From contig SMSO01000005.1 in NCBI GenBank assembly GCA_004764695.1, forward strand, positions 949,501 to 1,013,500: a DNA stretch of 64,000 nucleotides, read 5' to 3'. This DNA comes from Schizochytrium sp. TIO01. Its lineage: Eukaryota > Sar > Bigyra > Thraustochytrida > Thraustochytriidae. The notes under the pieces are model-generated. The model was not told the origin of the DNA, did no database searches, and was given only the letters and a program-made list of their open reading frames with translations. Position 1 is the stretch's first letter, and each line of letters opens with the position of its first letter. Below are positions 1-10,186 of the stretch, piece after piece. Position numbers and translations under genes: made by a program.

Positions 1-1208
1 AGCGGAGGAGCGAAGCCCGCGTGCCAAAACCTAAACAGCGAGGAGATGGAAATAACACCTACGCCACTTAGGTAACCAACCACCTGTGCTTCAAAAGTTC
101 AAGATATTTCATAATTTCATCGACTTGTTCGGATCTATTCCTAGCCTGAGGCTCGTGAATCCATGAAATCAGCAAGTCTATACAATCCAGACTACCTAAT
201 ACCCACCTAGCTAGCACTACTTCACGCTCTCACTCTCACTCACTACTCTAGCTAGAGGTAATCAGATAGTTAGTTAGAGGTAATAAGTTAAATTCTTTTC
301 GCTTCGGTAAAACTCAACCTGAAGCCCAAACAATCGCTCATTACTTTCGATGGAACTGACTCATTGTCATGTTCTTGAAGTCAAGATCTTGAAACCTTGC
401 TTTGCTCTCTTGGTAGCACGGGTCGAGGTCTTCTGAGAAAGGTTTTGCTCGTGCAATTGCAAGAAAAAATGAATGAACTTCGATTCGAAGAACTTCAAGT
501 TCACGCCACTTCATAAAAAAACGTTTGGCATACACACAACCATTACAATCTAGTCAAGGAACATCAAAGCCTGGCCATCGAGATGTTTTTCATCGGGGGC
601 ATTCACTAGTGCTAGTAAGTACTATTAAGTACTAGTGCGGAATAAATGCACATACATAGGGAAGGATCTGCAAGACACTCCAGAATTAGTGCGCTCATGT
701 ACTACCTGCTGCTACAAACTATTGGAAATTTTCGAGATTAAGCCCCAAGATCCACAATCGATTCTGGACTCTGATGGCTCTTCGTTCCTTGCAATTGCAC
801 ATCTTCTAGTTTCATATTTTCAGCACTCACCTTAAGATGCATCTCCTCACGAATGTGACAAACTTATGTATCCGTCACAAAGCTTATGGCTGAGAGACCT
901 GGCAACACTTTCCCGCCTTAATATAGCTGTAATTGAAACAACTATACTATGTAATTATCCACCTAAAAGGGTTCAATTAAGGTGGAACCTAAGTAGCAGC
1001 TGGGTGGCCATGGTGGAGACCCAATCGATGGCGCGCGAATTCAATTCGAGAGCGGCACGCTGGAGGCGAAGGAGGTCCGCTCTGAAGACAGCGGTCGACC
1101 TCATTCTATCAAATTGATCCCAAGCTCGAAATATTTGCGTTATTTTAGCGCAACAGGCTGTGCTTGCAGGTCTGAGTAGAGCTATCTGCCTAACTTTGAA
1201 CTACCACC
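1..1208. other. AT-rich spacer upstream of the RRM gene
   Basis: No supported gene apart from a possible 35-codon short frame near its right end. The first 300 bases carry CT/AG-rich simple sequence and repeated TAGTTAG/AGGTAATAAG words that partly recur near position 30,670. No tRNA or rRNA is visible. The last 100 bases are presumably the promoter and 5' leader of the gene that begins at 1209. Confidence 0.6.
1010..1117 (+). CDS. possible upstream ORF, 35 codons
   Basis: A short frame starts at an ATG in good Kozak context (GCCATGG) and encodes a basic peptide beginning MVETQSMAREF with an Arg-rich middle (RWRRRRS). It stops 91 bases before the ATG of the RRM gene, and local GC is higher than in the surrounding spacer. 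It could be a uORF tuning translation of the downstream nucleolar protein, a small independent gene, or chance. No family is recognised. Confidence 0.22.
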   Translation: MVETQSMAREFNSRAARWRRRRSALKTAVDLILSN

Positions 1209-2789
1209 ATGGCGGACTACAAGCCCGGCGACCTGACTAAACTGCTCGGGTCCACATGGACCGCGGCAGATGAGGCGCGCGCTGAGATGGAGAAAGCTGC
1301 CCCTCTCGTGTACGAGTCTTCACGGCCTAAGGAAGCCCCGCAGTCCGCTAAAAAGCGCAAGCAGAACCGCCAGGACGAGAATGAGGATGAAGACGAAGAA
1401 GAAATTCCCCGATCTAAGACGCAAAAGGTCTCAGAGAAAACCTCGATTTCCAAGACACCATCGTCCAAGACCTCCAAAGCTAAGACCGAGGTCGTTGAAA
1501 AGAAGATCATTGAAAAGGCAAAGGCTGTGAAAAAAGCAGACTCTGCGAAGTCTGCCAAGAAAAATGCTAAGAAGGAAGACAGTGACGAGGAGCAGAGCGA
1601 CAGCAGCGATGAAGAGGAAGAGGAGGAAGAGAACGAGGATGCTAAGGATGACGAGCTTGCTGCTATGGAAGAGGACTCTGAAGATGAAAGTGACGATGAA
1701 TCTGATGAAGAAGAAGAAAATGATGACGATGATGATGATGATGAGATCGCTGAAGCTCAAGAACCCAAGCAAGTGCAGCCAGAGGTCGCAGAATCAGCAC
1801 CTAGCAAGAAGTCAGGCCATGTAGAAAAGGATGACCCAGAAGTGTCTGCTCGCACAATCTTTGTGGGTAATGTCCCTTTGCTTCTTGAGGACGCCGGTGA
1901 AGAGAAGTCTGCAGACCTGAAACGCCTCAAGGCCGAGCTTCGCAAAGCCTTCACTGCATTTGGAGCGATCGCATCCCTTCGACTCCGATCATTGCCGATT
2001 GAATCTGTGGCGGTGCCACGCAAGTCGAGCTACAAGCTCATGATGAAGGTATCTGCTAGCAAAAACAAGATTGACGTCTCGTCAGGAGCCTCGTGCAACG
2101 CCTACGTTGTCTTTCAGGATGAGACCAGTGCAGAAAAGGCTGCCGAAGAGGCTCATGATATGGAGTTTCACGGGCGTCACCTTCGTGTAGACCGTGTGAG
2201 CTCTTCTGGTGGCGCGCAGGTCACATTCGATCCGAAACGAAGTATTTTTGTCGGTAACGTTCCGACTCGCGTTTCAGACGAGGACGTTCGGAACTTCTTC
2301 GCTCAAGAAGAGGGACTTCGTGTGGCTAATGTTCGTGTTGTTCGTGACCGCAAGTCGCAGCTTGGAAAGGGCATTGCGTTTGTTCTCTTTGAGGAAAACC
2401 GCATGGTCGGTAAGGCTCTTGGACTCAATGGTTCCAAGCTCAATGACCGCCCCTTACGCATTACACCGCTTGGCAAGAACCAAGGCGGTCCTGGAGGTCG
2501 TAATGGCAACAACAACAGCAACAGTAGAGGCGGCCGTGGTGGCAAACAAGTTGGCGGCAACAGGTCTCAAGGCGGACGCCAAAATAACGGCAAGACTGGA
2601 GGCTCCCAGCGTCGCAGCGAAGGCTCATCTTCTGGAGCACCCACACTTGCCTTTCAGGGTGCGCGTGCCACTTTCACAGGAGCTGTTGCTGCTCGGCGTC
2701 GCATCCGCAATAAGGCTAACAAACATCGGTCCCAAGCGCAAAAGAAGAAGTCGAACAGCCGTGCCACTGCCAAGGCATCCCGCAAGTAA
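1209..2789 (+). CDS. Nop12/RBM34-like nucleolar RNA-binding protein, two RRMs
   Basis: 526 residues. The start is chosen for its strong Kozak context (CACCATGG). Residues about 40-200 are a Lys/Ser then Glu/Asp-rich low-complexity arm typical of nucleolar proteins. RRM1 begins near 215 (RTIFVGNVP) and has a long internal insertion before its RNP1-like strand (NAYVVF). RRM2 begins near 344 (RSIFVGNVP) with RNP1 KGIAFVLF. A Gly/Arg/Asn-rich RGG tail follows, then a basic C-terminus with a FQGARA motif. Two spaced RRMs with an acidic N-arm and a basic tail match the RBM34/yeast Nop12 family, which acts in 60S pre-rRNA processing. Role in this organism is by homology. It converges on the TCF25 gene. 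Other nucleolar RRM proteins such as nucleolin are less likely because of the insertion and the FQG tail. Confidence 0.85.
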   Translation: MADYKPGDLTKLLGSTWTAADEARAEMEKAAPLVYESSRPKEAPQSAKKRKQNRQDENEDEDEEEIPRSKTQKVSEKTSISKTPSSKTSKAKTEVVEKKIIEKAKAVKKADSAKSAKKNAKKEDSDEEQSDSSDEEEEEEENEDAKDDELAAMEEDSEDESDDESDEEEENDDDDDDDEIAEAQEPKQVQPEVAESAPSKKSGHVEKDDPEVSARTIFVGNVPLLLEDAGEEKSADLKRLKAELRKAFTAFGAIASLRLRSLPIESVAVPRKSSYKLMMKVSASKNKIDVSSGASCNAYVVFQDETSAEKAAEEAHDMEFHGRHLRVDRVSSSGGAQVTFDPKRSIFVGNVPTRVSDEDVRNFFAQEEGLRVANVRVVRDRKSQLGKGIAFVLFEENRMVGKALGLNGSKLNDRPLRITPLGKNQGGPGGRNGNNNSNSRGGRGGKQVGGNRSQGGRQNNGKTGGSQRRSEGSSSGAPTLAFQGARATFTGAVAARRRIRNKANKHRSQAQKKKSNSRATAKASRK

Positions 2790-3269
2790 TGATATCCTAG
2801 CTATTCGCCTAGAACTACTACACCTCAAGAAACTACCAAGCAACGAACCACCTTGTGCTCCTGTAACATATGGGAGCCTCTGCTCAAACTGCGTCGCATC
2901 TACTAACCCCATTTTAATAAATTTGCCTTTTGTGTTTTTCTCTTGTCTCACCTTAGCAAACGTATCTACCCCTTCTTGTATCTAGGATGCATGGCCCCTT
3001 TTTCTACAGCGATCACTTCGCTGCTATGGGGGGGGGGGTGCCATTGTCTGTTTATACATTTCAAGTTGCTTAATTTCAAGTTATATCTTGAGACTCCTGG
3101 AGATTAGCGCAGTAACTCTTTGTCAGGCTGATGATAACAATAATAAATTCTATCTTGTCAGTATTTTATCCCTACAAAAACCAACTGAAAGGAGTATGAA
3201 AAATAATCATCTGCCATGAAACCATATATCTCTCTCTATATTATATGTTGTTATTCTTTCAGAAGGTTC
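2790..3269. other. 3' intergenic region between convergent genes
   Basis: This spacer lies between the stop codons of the RRM gene (+) and TCF25 (-). It holds an AATAAA hexamer at 2916-2921 and another at about 3142, an 11-G homopolymer at 3028-3038, and AT-rich sequence. No coding signal was seen. Confidence 0.6.
2916..2921 (+). terminator. candidate polyadenylation signal of the RRM gene
   Basis: AATAAA lies 127 bases after the stop codon and is followed by a T-rich stretch (TTTGTGTTTTTC). This is the usual layout of a eukaryotic poly(A) signal. It rests on motif and position only. Confidence 0.4.
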
Positions 3270-5303
3270 TTAATCAACATCTTCGTCATTGTTGCTCGCA
3301 TCGCCCTCCTGTTGTTGCTGTTCTTGTTGAGTCTGGCGTCCAGGCAGAAATGCTGCTAAAAGACGCTGCCATATGCTACCATCTGGATCAACATTCTGAC
3401 CATGAAAGCCTTCCTCACCTTGTGCTGCGTCGTCACCTTGCCAGTTACCGAGATCGCCTTCCAAAACTCCGAATGCTTCATCCTCATCGGCGATTACACC
3501 ACCTTCGAATCCAGCCTGCACAGGAGCATTAGCAATATTTGCAGGCTCATTATCGACAACATTCACAGCTCCAACCTCGTCCGCAAACTCGCCAAAACGC
3601 ACTTGCGCATACTGTGCTCGAATCTGCTTGATCTCTGGGGTTAGCTCCTCAGCTGGGAGGTTGAGATCCACATTTGTTGCCTGAAAAGCAAACCAGGTAG
3701 CCACAGAGCCCTGGTTCCCATCGCCAATTGCCGACTTGAAGAGTTCCACGCCCATACGTGCAACAAAAGCATATAGCTTTTCCTCGACGTAAGTTGCACC
3801 AGTGGCAAAATGCGCAGCCTTACATTTCTCAAGTGCAGACTGGACCATAGCATCACTACCAATACTTGAATCTGGATCTGCGTTGCGAAGCGTCGTCACA
3901 ATCTCTACAAGAGCACCTGGAAATTGACGCAATGCCTCTGCAGCAGCTGCCTTAGCCTCCTTCGATCTCTTAGTGCGGTGAAGTGCGATAGCTCGCGTGA
4001 ACCAGATGCCAGGAAGAGCACGGCACTTGGGGCTCAAATCAAATAGAGACAGTACAAAGTCGCTTTGGCCGGCGCGTAGAGCAAGAATATCGAGAGCAAG
4101 AAGAATGAAGCGACGATCCGCTCGCGGGTCAAGGTTATAGAGCGTTTTGGCTAAAGAATATGCACTTGTGTGGCATCCACGTCTGGAAGAAAGCAGCATG
4201 GACTTGAAGAGAGCACGTTCGAAGGTTGCATTCAAGTTTGCGCTCTCACGGTCCGTCGAATCTCCGTTGCGCAGTCGGCACTTTCCCTCCTGAAGAAGTT
4301 CTGGGAAACGAGGATGCAGCCAGCACTCTAGAGTATACAACGCACAGCGAAGCATCATTTCTGCAGTCTCGAGCTGTGACATTTGAACGTACACTTCATA
4401 CATTTGCAGAAGTGCAGGAACATGCCAAGGATGGTACTGTAGAAAAGCAACCACGCGATTTACATCCATACTTGATTGGCAAACTTGATACTCCTGGTGC
4501 GCAGAACGGTAACTTTGCGAGACTTCGAAAGAAAATACCGAGGAGCCATCGGGATCTTCGCCAATTCTGATCATGTGCGCACCGCCGTGTGCTGATGCAA
4601 ACGTGGGGACAACAAATGCCTCATCAGCATTCATGTTGCAGAAGATTGCTTTGTGTGGTTTCGCACTCGCCCCACGCATGCCTTGGCGGCTAGCTGCTGC
4701 GCGCATACCACCAGTCTGTTCACCAGCAGCTGTTCCTGAGCTTGCGGCTGCGCCGTACTTACCGAGCTTCTGTCGCAGTTCATAATCTGGATTAAGCTCC
4801 CTAAAGTTTCGCACAGCAAAGAGGTCTGTCATAGCGTTGTTCTCGATGCCGCTTGATTCCGCAGCAGCGGCCTGAGAAGCTGCCTCCGCTTGTGCTTGAG
4901 CAATGGCTGCCTCAAGAAGCTCTTCCTCAGAAGCTGCTGCAGTCTTTGGTTTTGGCTCTGTACTCTTGGCATTACCGTGCGCTTGGGGGGGCTGTGGAGG
5001 TTTTATTTTCCCCTGATTCAGACTTTGGCTGTCGTTTCTATTCTGGCTTGTCTGATTCTTTTGGCTATTCGTAGTGTTCTTCTCGCTGTCGTCTGAATCG
5101 GAATCTGAGTCGTCCTCGTCTGAATCTGAATCCGAGGCAAGAAATGCGAAACCCTTTGCGACCCCAGCTCTACCATCAGATTCGTCATCTTCGTCGGAAG
5201 CCTCTGCATCAGATTCCTTGTTAGCCTCTGCAAGAGCCTCCTGACGAGCCCTTTGCTTGGCCGCCTCCAGCTCCATGAGCCGCTTCCTCTGCCGCGCCGA
5301 CAT
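3270..5303 (-). CDS. TCF25: TCF25/Rqc1 family protein (ribosome quality control)
   Basis: 677 residues from an ATG at 5303. Residues 1-130 are charged, with Ser/Asp/Glu repeats. The line FRELNPDYELRQKLGK at about 165-180, followed by the KPHKAIFCNM region and the long helical segment with SYRSAHQEYQVCQ, LQYHPWHVPALLQM, ECWLHPRF and RGCHTSAYSLAKTLYNLDP, is diagnostic for TCF25. In yeast the homologue Rqc1 is a subunit of the ribosome-associated quality-control complex on stalled 60S subunits. The C-terminal 100 residues are acidic, Gln-rich and poorly conserved. Length matches human TCF25 (about 680). It converges with the RRM gene. Function is inferred from family membership. Confidence 0.93.
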   Translation of the reverse strand: MSARQRKRLMELEAAKQRARQEALAEANKESDAEASDEDDESDGRAGVAKGFAFLASDSDSDEDDSDSDSDDSEKNTTNSQKNQTSQNRNDSQSLNQGKIKPPQPPQAHGNAKSTEPKPKTAAASEEELLEAAIAQAQAEAASQAAAAESSGIENNAMTDLFAVRNFRELNPDYELRQKLGKYGAAASSGTAAGEQTGGMRAAASRQGMRGASAKPHKAIFCNMNADEAFVVPTFASAHGGAHMIRIGEDPDGSSVFSFEVSQSYRSAHQEYQVCQSSMDVNRVVAFLQYHPWHVPALLQMYEVYVQMSQLETAEMMLRCALYTLECWLHPRFPELLQEGKCRLRNGDSTDRESANLNATFERALFKSMLLSSRRGCHTSAYSLAKTLYNLDPRADRRFILLALDILALRAGQSDFVLSLFDLSPKCRALPGIWFTRAIALHRTKRSKEAKAAAAEALRQFPGALVEIVTTLRNADPDSSIGSDAMVQSALEKCKAAHFATGATYVEEKLYAFVARMGVELFKSAIGDGNQGSVATWFAFQATNVDLNLPAEELTPEIKQIRAQYAQVRFGEFADEVGAVNVVDNEPANIANAPVQAGFEGGVIADEDEAFGVLEGDLGNWQGDDAAQGEEGFHGQNVDPDGSIWQRLLAAFLPGRQTQQEQQQQEGDASNNDEDVD

Positions 5304-6673
5304 TGGGACTAAAGCAGCAACAAATACAGCGCACCAAAACCTTCTAGTAGTGAAGACTCAATATTAGTGCGAGAAGCAGTCGCCCTCTCGCGAAACGTTC
5401 ACGAGGTCTGCGCTCACGAACTCAGATCGAGCTTGTTCGTATGGTTTTGATTGTGCTCCCAGAATGATCGATTGTAGGAGAAAGACAAGAACGAACACAT
5501 AGAACAAGACACCGTGTATTAATAAAAGCTTTGACCAAGAATAGCAATGATCAACCTTGCTAATACACGTTGTTCATGAGAGTTGCACAATAGTTGTTCT
5601 TTAGTATTCAGGGTAGCTATGAAAAGAACAAATTACATCTAGGCGAAATGAACGCAGCATGGATGACGATGACAATGACCTGGACCTTGGCCTTCCTTCG
5701 AAGAAGCATCGTTTGGACCATTTTCGAAAACTGTTGTCTTGGGAAAACGTTGCTTACATCTAAAAGTATGTAGCCCGGTTTCAGGTTAGTATGAAAGAGT
5801 AGGTAGGTAACCTACTAGGTCTAATTAGAAGCATGTGAAGTAGACAATAACAACTGATTGCCATAATCGTGAACTGCGAAGCTCGTGAAGAGGATATTAG
5901 AATTCATAAATTGAAGAAGCAAGCAGCACTGAATGAGTGCCCTCTGCCCTGGTGGTGTATCTTCGATAGAGGCTTTATGTAGGCAATGTTTCTACTTTAA
6001 CAAAACTTGATTCGGAAACTTAGGAAAGTAAGTCGAGCTTTACCAAACCAAAGAAACTTGTGCAGCCTCTTTCATGACTACTAGCCTTTTCTAAAGTAAG
6101 GTCCAATGCCCTACACTTTTTTCAAATCATACAAATAACTCAAAGTTGAATTACCGCAGAGCTCGCATTTCCCTGGCCATCAGAAAAGCAACGCGAGTTT
6201 ATTAATGATATCCTTAATTATATGGCCTAGAGTAGCTTCAAGGACCAGCAACGTAGCGTGCAAACAAAAAGACTTTGGGCTTGTAGCAATAAATCTTCCT
6301 GTATACTTGAGACAAACTTCTGCATGGAAATAAAACACAAGGCCTAAAATCATGTAACCTACTAACCTTTACGTCAGTTACTCACCCGACTTTAGATGGA
6401 ATTTGGTCTCAATAAGGACTATTACAGCAGGCGAACTTTGCTGTGGTGACTTATATCCAACACATTTAACTTCGTTTTACAATGGTAGACAGCTCCTCCA
6501 AAACAACATCGCAATCAACCTTACTATTGTAAAACGAAGTTAAATGTGTTCGATATAAGTCACCGATACTTCCTAATTTTAATCAAATTTTAATTGTGCA
6601 CATTACAAATATACCCAGATCTCAATCAAGATCGGCCTCACTGCAGAACGGGTTGGCATTACTCGAGGCTGCC
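5304..6673. other. intergenic region between divergent genes, with a hairpin
   Basis: This 1.37-kb AT-rich spacer separates TCF25 (-) from the alpha/beta hydrolase (+), so it should contain both promoters. It carries GTAGGTAGGTAACCTAC-type words near 5798 and a strong inverted repeat at 6445-6564. No gene was recognised. The downstream reading frame is open back to about 6596, but the first in-frame ATG is at 6674. Confidence 0.6.
6445..6564. repeat. 42-bp inverted repeat with 36-bp spacer
   Basis: The arms 6445-6486 and 6523-6564 are reverse complements with two mismatches over 42 positions. Each contains the core ACACATTTAACTTCG or its complement. No target-site duplication is evident in the immediate flanks. 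The structure ends 109 bases upstream of the ATG of the hydrolase gene and may lie in its promoter or 5' leader. It could be a MITE-like remnant, or it could be transcribed into a long hairpin. Confidence 0.85.
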
Positions 6674-9607
6674 ATGGAGAGCGAGGAGAAGGCTAACCTA
6701 GCCCCGTCTGACACGATCGAGGCCGCTGAGCGTGTGTGCTGCCGCGCCTCGCTCGCCTCACAGCTATGGCCCGCTCCACTTAGGATAATAGCGTGGGATC
6801 CCCGGAGGACGGCAATTGCATATGCTGCGATAAACGGAGTCTTCGTAGGCGTGGGCGCAACAGTCTCGGGCCTGGCATGGCTTCTCACCACACCGGGGCT
6901 AGTAGTGCTGGTGGTTGTGGCAGTGTATGCAGCGGCTTACAATATCGCAAGGCTCGTGGTCTATCCAGGCGTGATTCCAAACGTGAGACGTGGCCTTGAG
7001 CGCGAAATTGCGCGCGAAATTAGGCGTAACCTCGTACGACACTTGGACGCATATGCCACGCTACTGAAAACTCTGGTGCATGTGCACGTAAAATATTTGC
7101 AGTCCCATACCTCGTTTTCTCCAGGACTAAGTGTGGAGACGATCTCGGGCCCGGTTTTGAAAGAGCGCATGACCCAACTGAGTCGTGTGCGGATGCAGAG
7201 CTGCGTTACTGTGTTTGAGCCGCTTGCAGAGAGCCTGAGGGCAGTAAGAGATGCAGCAAAGGACCGCAAGCTTCTCTACGGTGGTGGGGAACTGCTCGAA
7301 GCTCTAGAGAAGGTAATAGAGTTGGACTCGCTTCTAGAGGAACTCGTGATCTCTCCAGCACTCCACTCGCTGGAAACTAGCGGCGTTGAAGCCTTTGCAA
7401 CAAACATAGCGTCAAGCGTGGAGAGCTTGGGTGGGGATGTGCTTCTCATTTCGAGTGTCGAAACGGTACTTGACTTGCCAGCAATCCAAGCATCGAGACG
7501 AGGAGAAAGCGAACTGCGGGAAGCACCATGGCTTATCTTGGCGGACCTTGCGGCTGCTGTGAAATTTTGCGCGGAACGTACAGTTTCATTTGAGGAGGTC
7601 AAAGATGCTCCTCTAAAAGTAGACGCGGGGCAGGTCTCCCCAGAAGAGCTCGAAATGGGTCTTCGCAGATGCTCTAATGCCAGTATTGTTGAAGAGGACG
7701 AAGAGGACAATGAATCAGCCTCTGTTGGTACCCCAGCCTCGAGAGGCGACTCTGACACAGACACACTTGGAAAATCTGCTTCAGATGTCGAAAGTGACGG
7801 AGAAGATAGAGAGACCACAGCCAAAACTTCTGAGGCTGCTGCTGTCCAGGCTGCCGCTGAAGGAGGGACACTGGCGCTCACGCGTAGTCGACTTTCGGTT
7901 CTGCTCGAAGAGTTCCAAGCAGCACGAAGGCCCATGCCAGCTGTTGCAAACCTTGATTTTATGCGCATCGACTTACAAACTAGAATGAATGGCGAGCAAG
8001 CATGGGTGTCTGGCTACAGAGGTGTACAAATTGATACTATGTTCCTCCCAGCAAAACACTCACGCTTTGCCTCTGATCAACGCACCATCTTGGTTTGCAA
8101 CCCAAACTGTGGCATTTATGAGTTCTCTGCTCTACAAAATCAGTGGATTCATTTTTATACTGACCTCGGTTTTAATGTATTGATTTTCAACTATCGGGGG
8201 TATGGTCGAAGTGAGGGCTGGCCAAGCCCTTACGCATTACAAAAGGATGGTGAAGCACTGATTGACTATCTTAAACGCCGCAAGGGTGTCAAAGATGGCT
8301 GGATTGGCATACATGCGGAGTCTATTGGAGGCGTCGTGGCCTGTTACCTAGCACGCCATGCAGATAAATTTGGAATTTCCTTTCTGGTAGCAGATCGTAC
8401 GCTGTGCGACCTTCCATCAACCGCGACAAGTATGTTGGGGAGCTGGGCAGGAATTGCGATACGGTGCATCGGTTGGCAAGCTGACAACGCGACGAATTTT
8501 CTTCTGGCCCCAAATAGCATTTATCGTGTGTGCACCTGTGATCCAAACGATGAAATCATAGCCAACGCTGCCTCTCTCAAGAGTGGCTCTTCTCGACGTC
8601 TAATTGCAGCTGCGTGCAAACCCATGCCTTCTGCGCGTGATCATGCATATTCTATCTCTTGTGCAGCGGCGCAACTTCTTGGTGCTCCACGAGAAAATAA
8701 TCAACTAGACTTTACATGGGTTCGAGACGCGGAATTTAGTGTATCATTTTCACTTGCATGCATTCGTCTCTTTGAATTTCAGAGGCAACTCGCAATGTCA
8801 CCTCTCCTTCTCCGCAACAGAGGCCTTATAAGCCTTTTGAATGCTGCCGTGCATGTACTTTGGTTTACAGATGGTTGCTGCGGTGAATCGATTGGGAGCC
8901 CCCTGTCCCACTTTTACCATGCGTGGCGCGCATTTAGCCGCCCCGAAAAGGCTTCTCCGGAACAAATCGAAGCCTTGATTACCAAAGCAGCAGCTAACTG
9001 GGTAGATCCCTTCCAAGATTGGTTGGCTAATTTAATGGTCTGGGGGGCTGATTCCCCTCCCGTACATGATCTTGTTCCATCAAAGGAGCTCGCACAGGCT
9101 CGTCGCTCTACTTATACTATCAGAGGCCGACGTGTGGTTTGCGGAGCCTTGCATCCAGTGCCTTTAAATACCACCGAGGACATCTTCCGCGCTTTAAAAG
9201 ACGATGGAGCACTCTTTGGCAATGTGCCTATGAATGTAGATCTTCGAAGCATCTTGACCACAATTAGTGAAGGTCTTACACAAATTGTTGAGCTTCAAGA
9301 GAGTATCAAAGATGTCCGTTCACAAACACGCCAAGAGTCGTCTACTCCTAGCAGTCAAGAAGGATTGACGAGAGATCTAGATGAGTCCTCATTGATAGGT
9401 AATAAAGATGCTACCATCGTCTCACCTTCATCGAGTCCTGCAGTTATCCCACCCTCCGCAACTGATTCGATGGTGCCGAATATGTATCTTCTTCCACTTA
9501 CTTGTGGACACAATGGGCGCATGGGCCCGCCACCTTTACGTGTTCTTAAACGCCACTTAATTCACGCTGGCTGGCTTCCACGTTCAGCTACGTCCTCAAG
9601 CACATGA
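6674..9607 (+). CDS. membrane-anchored alpha/beta hydrolase (ABHD-type)
   Basis: 977 residues. The start is set at the ATG in context GCCATGG; the frame upstream has no ATG. Two hydrophobic segments lie at about 35-95 (AINGVFVGVGATVSGLAWLL and VVLVVVAVYAAAYNI). Then come a helical region, an acidic Ser-rich linker (about 340-390) and an alpha/beta hydrolase fold from about 470: strand ILVCNPNCG, oxyanion-type NYRGYGRSEG, and nucleophile elbow HAESIGG with Ser at 550. Probable catalytic Asp is 626 (CDPNDEI) and His 946 (CGHNGR), giving an intact triad. The elbow is A-x-S-x-G rather than G-x-S-x-G. Roughly 300 residues between Asp and His form an unusual insertion. The family includes lipid hydrolases such as ABHD12, ABHD13 and ABHD16; the exact substrate cannot be read. 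Confidence 0.8.
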   Translation: MESEEKANLAPSDTIEAAERVCCRASLASQLWPAPLRIIAWDPRRTAIAYAAINGVFVGVGATVSGLAWLLTTPGLVVLVVVAVYAAAYNIARLVVYPGVIPNVRRGLEREIAREIRRNLVRHLDAYATLLKTLVHVHVKYLQSHTSFSPGLSVETISGPVLKERMTQLSRVRMQSCVTVFEPLAESLRAVRDAAKDRKLLYGGGELLEALEKVIELDSLLEELVISPALHSLETSGVEAFATNIASSVESLGGDVLLISSVETVLDLPAIQASRRGESELREAPWLILADLAAAVKFCAERTVSFEEVKDAPLKVDAGQVSPEELEMGLRRCSNASIVEEDEEDNESASVGTPASRGDSDTDTLGKSASDVESDGEDRETTAKTSEAAAVQAAAEGGTLALTRSRLSVLLEEFQAARRPMPAVANLDFMRIDLQTRMNGEQAWVSGYRGVQIDTMFLPAKHSRFASDQRTILVCNPNCGIYEFSALQNQWIHFYTDLGFNVLIFNYRGYGRSEGWPSPYALQKDGEALIDYLKRRKGVKDGWIGIHAESIGGVVACYLARHADKFGISFLVADRTLCDLPSTATSMLGSWAGIAIRCIGWQADNATNFLLAPNSIYRVCTCDPNDEIIANAASLKSGSSRRLIAAACKPMPSARDHAYSISCAAAQLLGAPRENNQLDFTWVRDAEFSVSFSLACIRLFEFQRQLAMSPLLLRNRGLISLLNAAVHVLWFTDGCCGESIGSPLSHFYHAWRAFSRPEKASPEQIEALITKAAANWVDPFQDWLANLMVWGADSPPVHDLVPSKELAQARRSTYTIRGRRVVCGALHPVPLNTTEDIFRALKDDGALFGNVPMNVDLRSILTTISEGLTQIVELQESIKDVRSQTRQESSTPSSQEGLTRDLDESSLIGNKDATIVSPSSSPAVIPPSATDSMVPNMYLLPLTCGHNGRMGPPPLRVLKRHLIHAGWLPRSATSSST

Positions 9608-10186
9608 GGACAATTAATTGCAGGAGTTGCCGATCCTGGTACTATTTCAGAAACTTGTGAAAGTTTCGGGAATAATTAAGTTCTCGATTATGCCTATACG
9701 CAGAGCTCTAAATTTAGAACTTCATTATACTAAACGACTCCTCCAAGAATGCAAAACCTTCTCATGGTATTAAGTAACCCTACTTTGGTACACTAGGAAA
9801 TCATTTTTTATCACTTCTTTTGTAGCGCTACTTTTGAAAATGCATAACTCTCCTAATGCATGAAGCATATAATCTTGCTATTTACCCCAAATCGGACTTT
9901 TCCCAATCACAGTTACGAAGTCCGCAATATTTTATTGAATAGTATCATACCGTCATACTTGCTCGCTCCGAATCTTAAATTGTAAAAACCACATCAGGTG
10001 CGTTCGAACTCACTACTAGTTTATCTTTCAGGTTTGAGAAGATAATTCATTTGCCCCCAGTAGTTGAATGTTGATTGAACCCTATCCACAAATCTCAAGA
10101 TTTTGATTATATTTTATAATATATGTAGATGAGAATAGAAAGGAAGCTTCTTTTTTATGCATTATACCAACGAAACTTTAAAATTC
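9608..10186. other. 3' intergenic region
   Basis: This AT-rich spacer lies between the convergent hydrolase (+) and calpain-like (-) genes. No gene, RNA or notable repeat was seen. Confidence 0.6.

Noticed and set aside
2209-2985. 258-codon plus-strand frame overlapping the RRM gene
   Set aside because: It is an out-of-frame shadow of a gene with clear RRM motifs; it has no recognisable domain.
6596-6673. Upstream start of the hydrolase frame
   Set aside because: It begins with GTG and has no ATG; the ATG at 6674 has a strong Kozak context.
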